Below, piece after piece: positions 5,588-7,273 of a DNA stretch of 7,273 nt. The position numbers and the translations under genes were made by a program. Source of the DNA: an uncultured Lachnospiraceae bacterium (GTDB lineage Bacteria > Bacillota > Clostridia > Lachnospirales > Lachnospiraceae); NCBI GenBank assembly GCA_902496125.1, contig CABUZU010000099.1, forward strand, positions 1 to 7,273, written 5' to 3'. The notes beneath the pieces are model-generated. The model did not search any database. It was not told the DNA's origin and saw only the letters and a list, made by a program, of their open reading frames with translations. The first letter of the stretch is position 1. Each line of letters begins with the position of its first letter.

Positions 5588-7273
5588 ATGAATCCAGAAT
5601 ATTTTAGAAATAGAGAGTTAAGTTGGATTTCATTTAACGAAAGAGTATTAAGTGAGGCAAAAGACCGAAACATTTTATTATTAGAACGTGCAAAATTTTT
5701 AGGAATTACAGCTTCTAACTTAGATGAATTTATTATGGTACGTGTCGCATCGTTAAAAGATCAAGTACATGCAAATTATTCTAAAACGGATATTTCAGGA
5801 ATGACTGCGAAAAAACAATTAGAAGCGATTAATGAAAGATTACACCCTTTTATAGAAGAACAATATAATACGTATAACCGTTCCTTAGTCCCTTCTTTAA
5901 AGAAACAAGGAATTAATTTAATCAATGCACATGAGAAATTAACAAAGGAACAAGAAAAGATTGTAGACCAATATTTTATGGAGTCGGTTTATCCAGTTCT
6001 TACTCCAATGGCAGTGGATTCTTCTAGACCATTTCCATTAATTCAGAATAAATCGTTAAATATTGCAGCGCTTGTTCAAAAGAAAAAGGGAAAGCCAAAG
6101 GAAAGAGAAGTAGAATTTGTAACCGTACAAGTACCTAAGGTACTTCCTCGAATCTTTCGATTCCCTGGAGAGGAGTGCAATTTAATTTTATTAGAAGAGA
6201 TTATCGAACGAAACATGGAAAAGCTCTTTTTAAATTATGATATCCTTTGTGCACATCCATATCGTGTTATGCGTAATGCAGATTTAGACATTGATGAAGA
6301 AGATGCGGTTGATTTGTTAGAGACCATTGAAAAACAAATTAAAAAACGTGCTTGGGGTGAAGTGATTAAGCTAGAAGTAGAAGAGCAAATGGATAAGCGT
6401 CTGCTTAAGATTTTAAAGAAAGAGTTTAAGATAAAAGAAGAAGATATCTTTAAAATTAATGGACCTTTAGACCTTACTTTTTTATCAAAGCTATTTGGAT
6501 TAGAAGGTTTTGATCATTTAAGGTTAAAGCAACACGTTCCTGCACCAATTCCTCGTCTAATGAATGATAAGGATATTTTTACTAATATTCGAGAAGGAGA
6601 TATTTTCTTACACCATCCTTATCAGACCTTTGACCCGGTTGTAGATTTTGTAAAGGCAGCATCAAAAGACCCAGAGGTACTTGCAATTAAGCAGACTCTG
6701 TATCGTGTGAGTGGAAATTCACCGATTATTGCAGCACTTGCAAAGGCAGCAGAAAATGGTAAACAGGTTACGGTATTAGTAGAATTAAAAGCACGATTTG
6801 ATGAAGAAAATAATATTCACTGGGCAAGAAAACTAGAACGTGCTGGATGTCATGTTATCTATGGATTACTAGGATTAAAAACACATTGTAAGATTACATT
6901 GGTTGTTCGAATGGAAGAAGATGGAATTCGTAGGTATGTTCATTTAGGAACTGGTAATTACAATGATTCAACGGCTAAATTGTATACAGATATGGGACTT
7001 TTAACTTGCAATGAAAAGATTGGTGAAGATGCAACCGCAGTCTTTAATATGATTTCAGGTTATTCTGAGCCACTTGGATGGAATAAATTAGCAGTAGCTC
7101 CACTTTGGTTAAAGAATAAGTTCTTAGAATTAATTGGAAGAGAAAAAGAAAATGCATTAGAAGGAAAGCCTGCATGGATTGTAGCAAAGATGAACTCATT
7201 AAGTGATGCTACCATTATTAAAGCATTGTATGAAGCAAGTAAGGCAGGAGTAAGAATTGAACTAATTGTAAGA
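5588..7273 (+). CDS. ppk1: Polyphosphate kinase 1, C-terminus beyond the right edge
   Basis: Membrane-associated or cytosolic enzyme that reversibly polymerises the gamma-phosphate of ATP into inorganic polyphosphate. The frame is open from the ATG at 5588 to the window edge: 562 codons of about 700. The N-terminus RELSWISFNERVL (9-21) is the family signature, followed by the helical head domain and the first phospholipase D-like catalytic domain. LKTHCK holds H433, matching the autophosphorylated H435 of E. coli PPK1. R373 (in LYRVS) and R403 (in KARFDEENN) match the magnesium-binding R375 and R405. The constant offset of two residues supports an ungapped alignment there. The second catalytic histidine (E. 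coli H592) would lie outside the window. A perfect AAGGAGG (5574-5580) precedes the ATG by 7 bases, fixing the start. Only 25 bp separates it from the Ppx-like gene, with no terminator, so the two are almost certainly co-transcribed. Confidence 0.95.
   Translation, partial: MNPEYFRNRELSWISFNERVLSEAKDRNILLLERAKFLGITASNLDEFIMVRVASLKDQVHANYSKTDISGMTAKKQLEAINERLHPFIEEQYNTYNRSLVPSLKKQGINLINAHEKLTKEQEKIVDQYFMESVYPVLTPMAVDSSRPFPLIQNKSLNIAALVQKKKGKPKEREVEFVTVQVPKVLPRIFRFPGEECNLILLEEIIERNMEKLFLNYDILCAHPYRVMRNADLDIDEEDAVDLLETIEKQIKKRAWGEVIKLEVEEQMDKRLLKILKKEFKIKEEDIFKINGPLDLTFLSKLFGLEGFDHLRLKQHVPAPIPRLMNDKDIFTNIREGDIFLHHPYQTFDPVVDFVKAASKDPEVLAIKQTLYRVSGNSPIIAALAKAAENGKQVTVLVELKARFDEENNIHWARKLERAGCHVIYGLLGLKTHCKITLVVRMEEDGIRRYVHLGTGNYNDSTAKLYTDMGLLTCNEKIGEDATAVFNMISGYSEPLGWNKLAVAPLWLKNKFLELIGREKENALEGKPAWIVAKMNSLSDATIIKALYEASKAGVRIELIVR

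Overview
The window looks like chromosomal DNA from a low-GC Firmicute. AT-rich codon use, strong AAGGAGG-type Shine-Dalgarno sites and the clostridial style of the proteins suggest a Clostridia/Lachnospiraceae-type anaerobe. This assignment is by recognition only, not by any search. I see no mobile element, tRNA, rRNA or CRISPR array.

Layout: two genes lie on the minus strand at the left and three on the plus strand at the right, with divergent promoters in the 112-bp gap at 1456-1567. On the minus strand, positions 1-869 hold the first 289 codons of an NADP-type glutamate dehydrogenase (gdhA), which runs off the left edge. Its leader (870-970) is preceded by a good sigma-A-like promoter. 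The leader begins with a long inverted repeat whose arms match CIRCE half-sites at non-CIRCE spacing. Upstream of gdhA, 1033-1455 encodes a 140-residue multi-pass membrane protein resembling the CmpB/'ABC transporter type IV' family.

On the plus strand, 1568-4021 is the most unusual gene. It is one 817-codon reading frame joining a complete folylpolyglutamate/dihydrofolate synthase (FolC, about residues 1-435) to a complete P-protein (chorismate mutase about 443-530, prephenate dehydratase about 551-728, ACT domain about 738-817). The recognisable active-site residues of the mutase and dehydratase are present, and nearly all those of FolC. The fusion would join folate polyglutamylation and phenylalanine synthesis, two pathways that draw on chorismate, in one polypeptide. 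Tandem stop codons in another frame exactly at the junction, and an internal Shine-Dalgarno plus ATG, raise the questions of how the fusion arose and whether the two halves are also made separately.

The next two genes follow at gaps of 29 and 25 bp with no terminator, so all three probably form one operon. The gene at 4051-5562 encodes a Ppx/GppA-family protein in which both catalytic glutamates of the family appear as glutamine and the C-terminal HD-like domain has lost metal ligands. The gene at 5588-7273 is the first 562 codons of polyphosphate kinase 1 (ppk1), with its catalytic histidine and magnesium-binding arginines. The pair suggests polyphosphate synthesis coupled to a Ppx-like protein that may sense or bind polyphosphate or a nucleotide rather than hydrolyse it.
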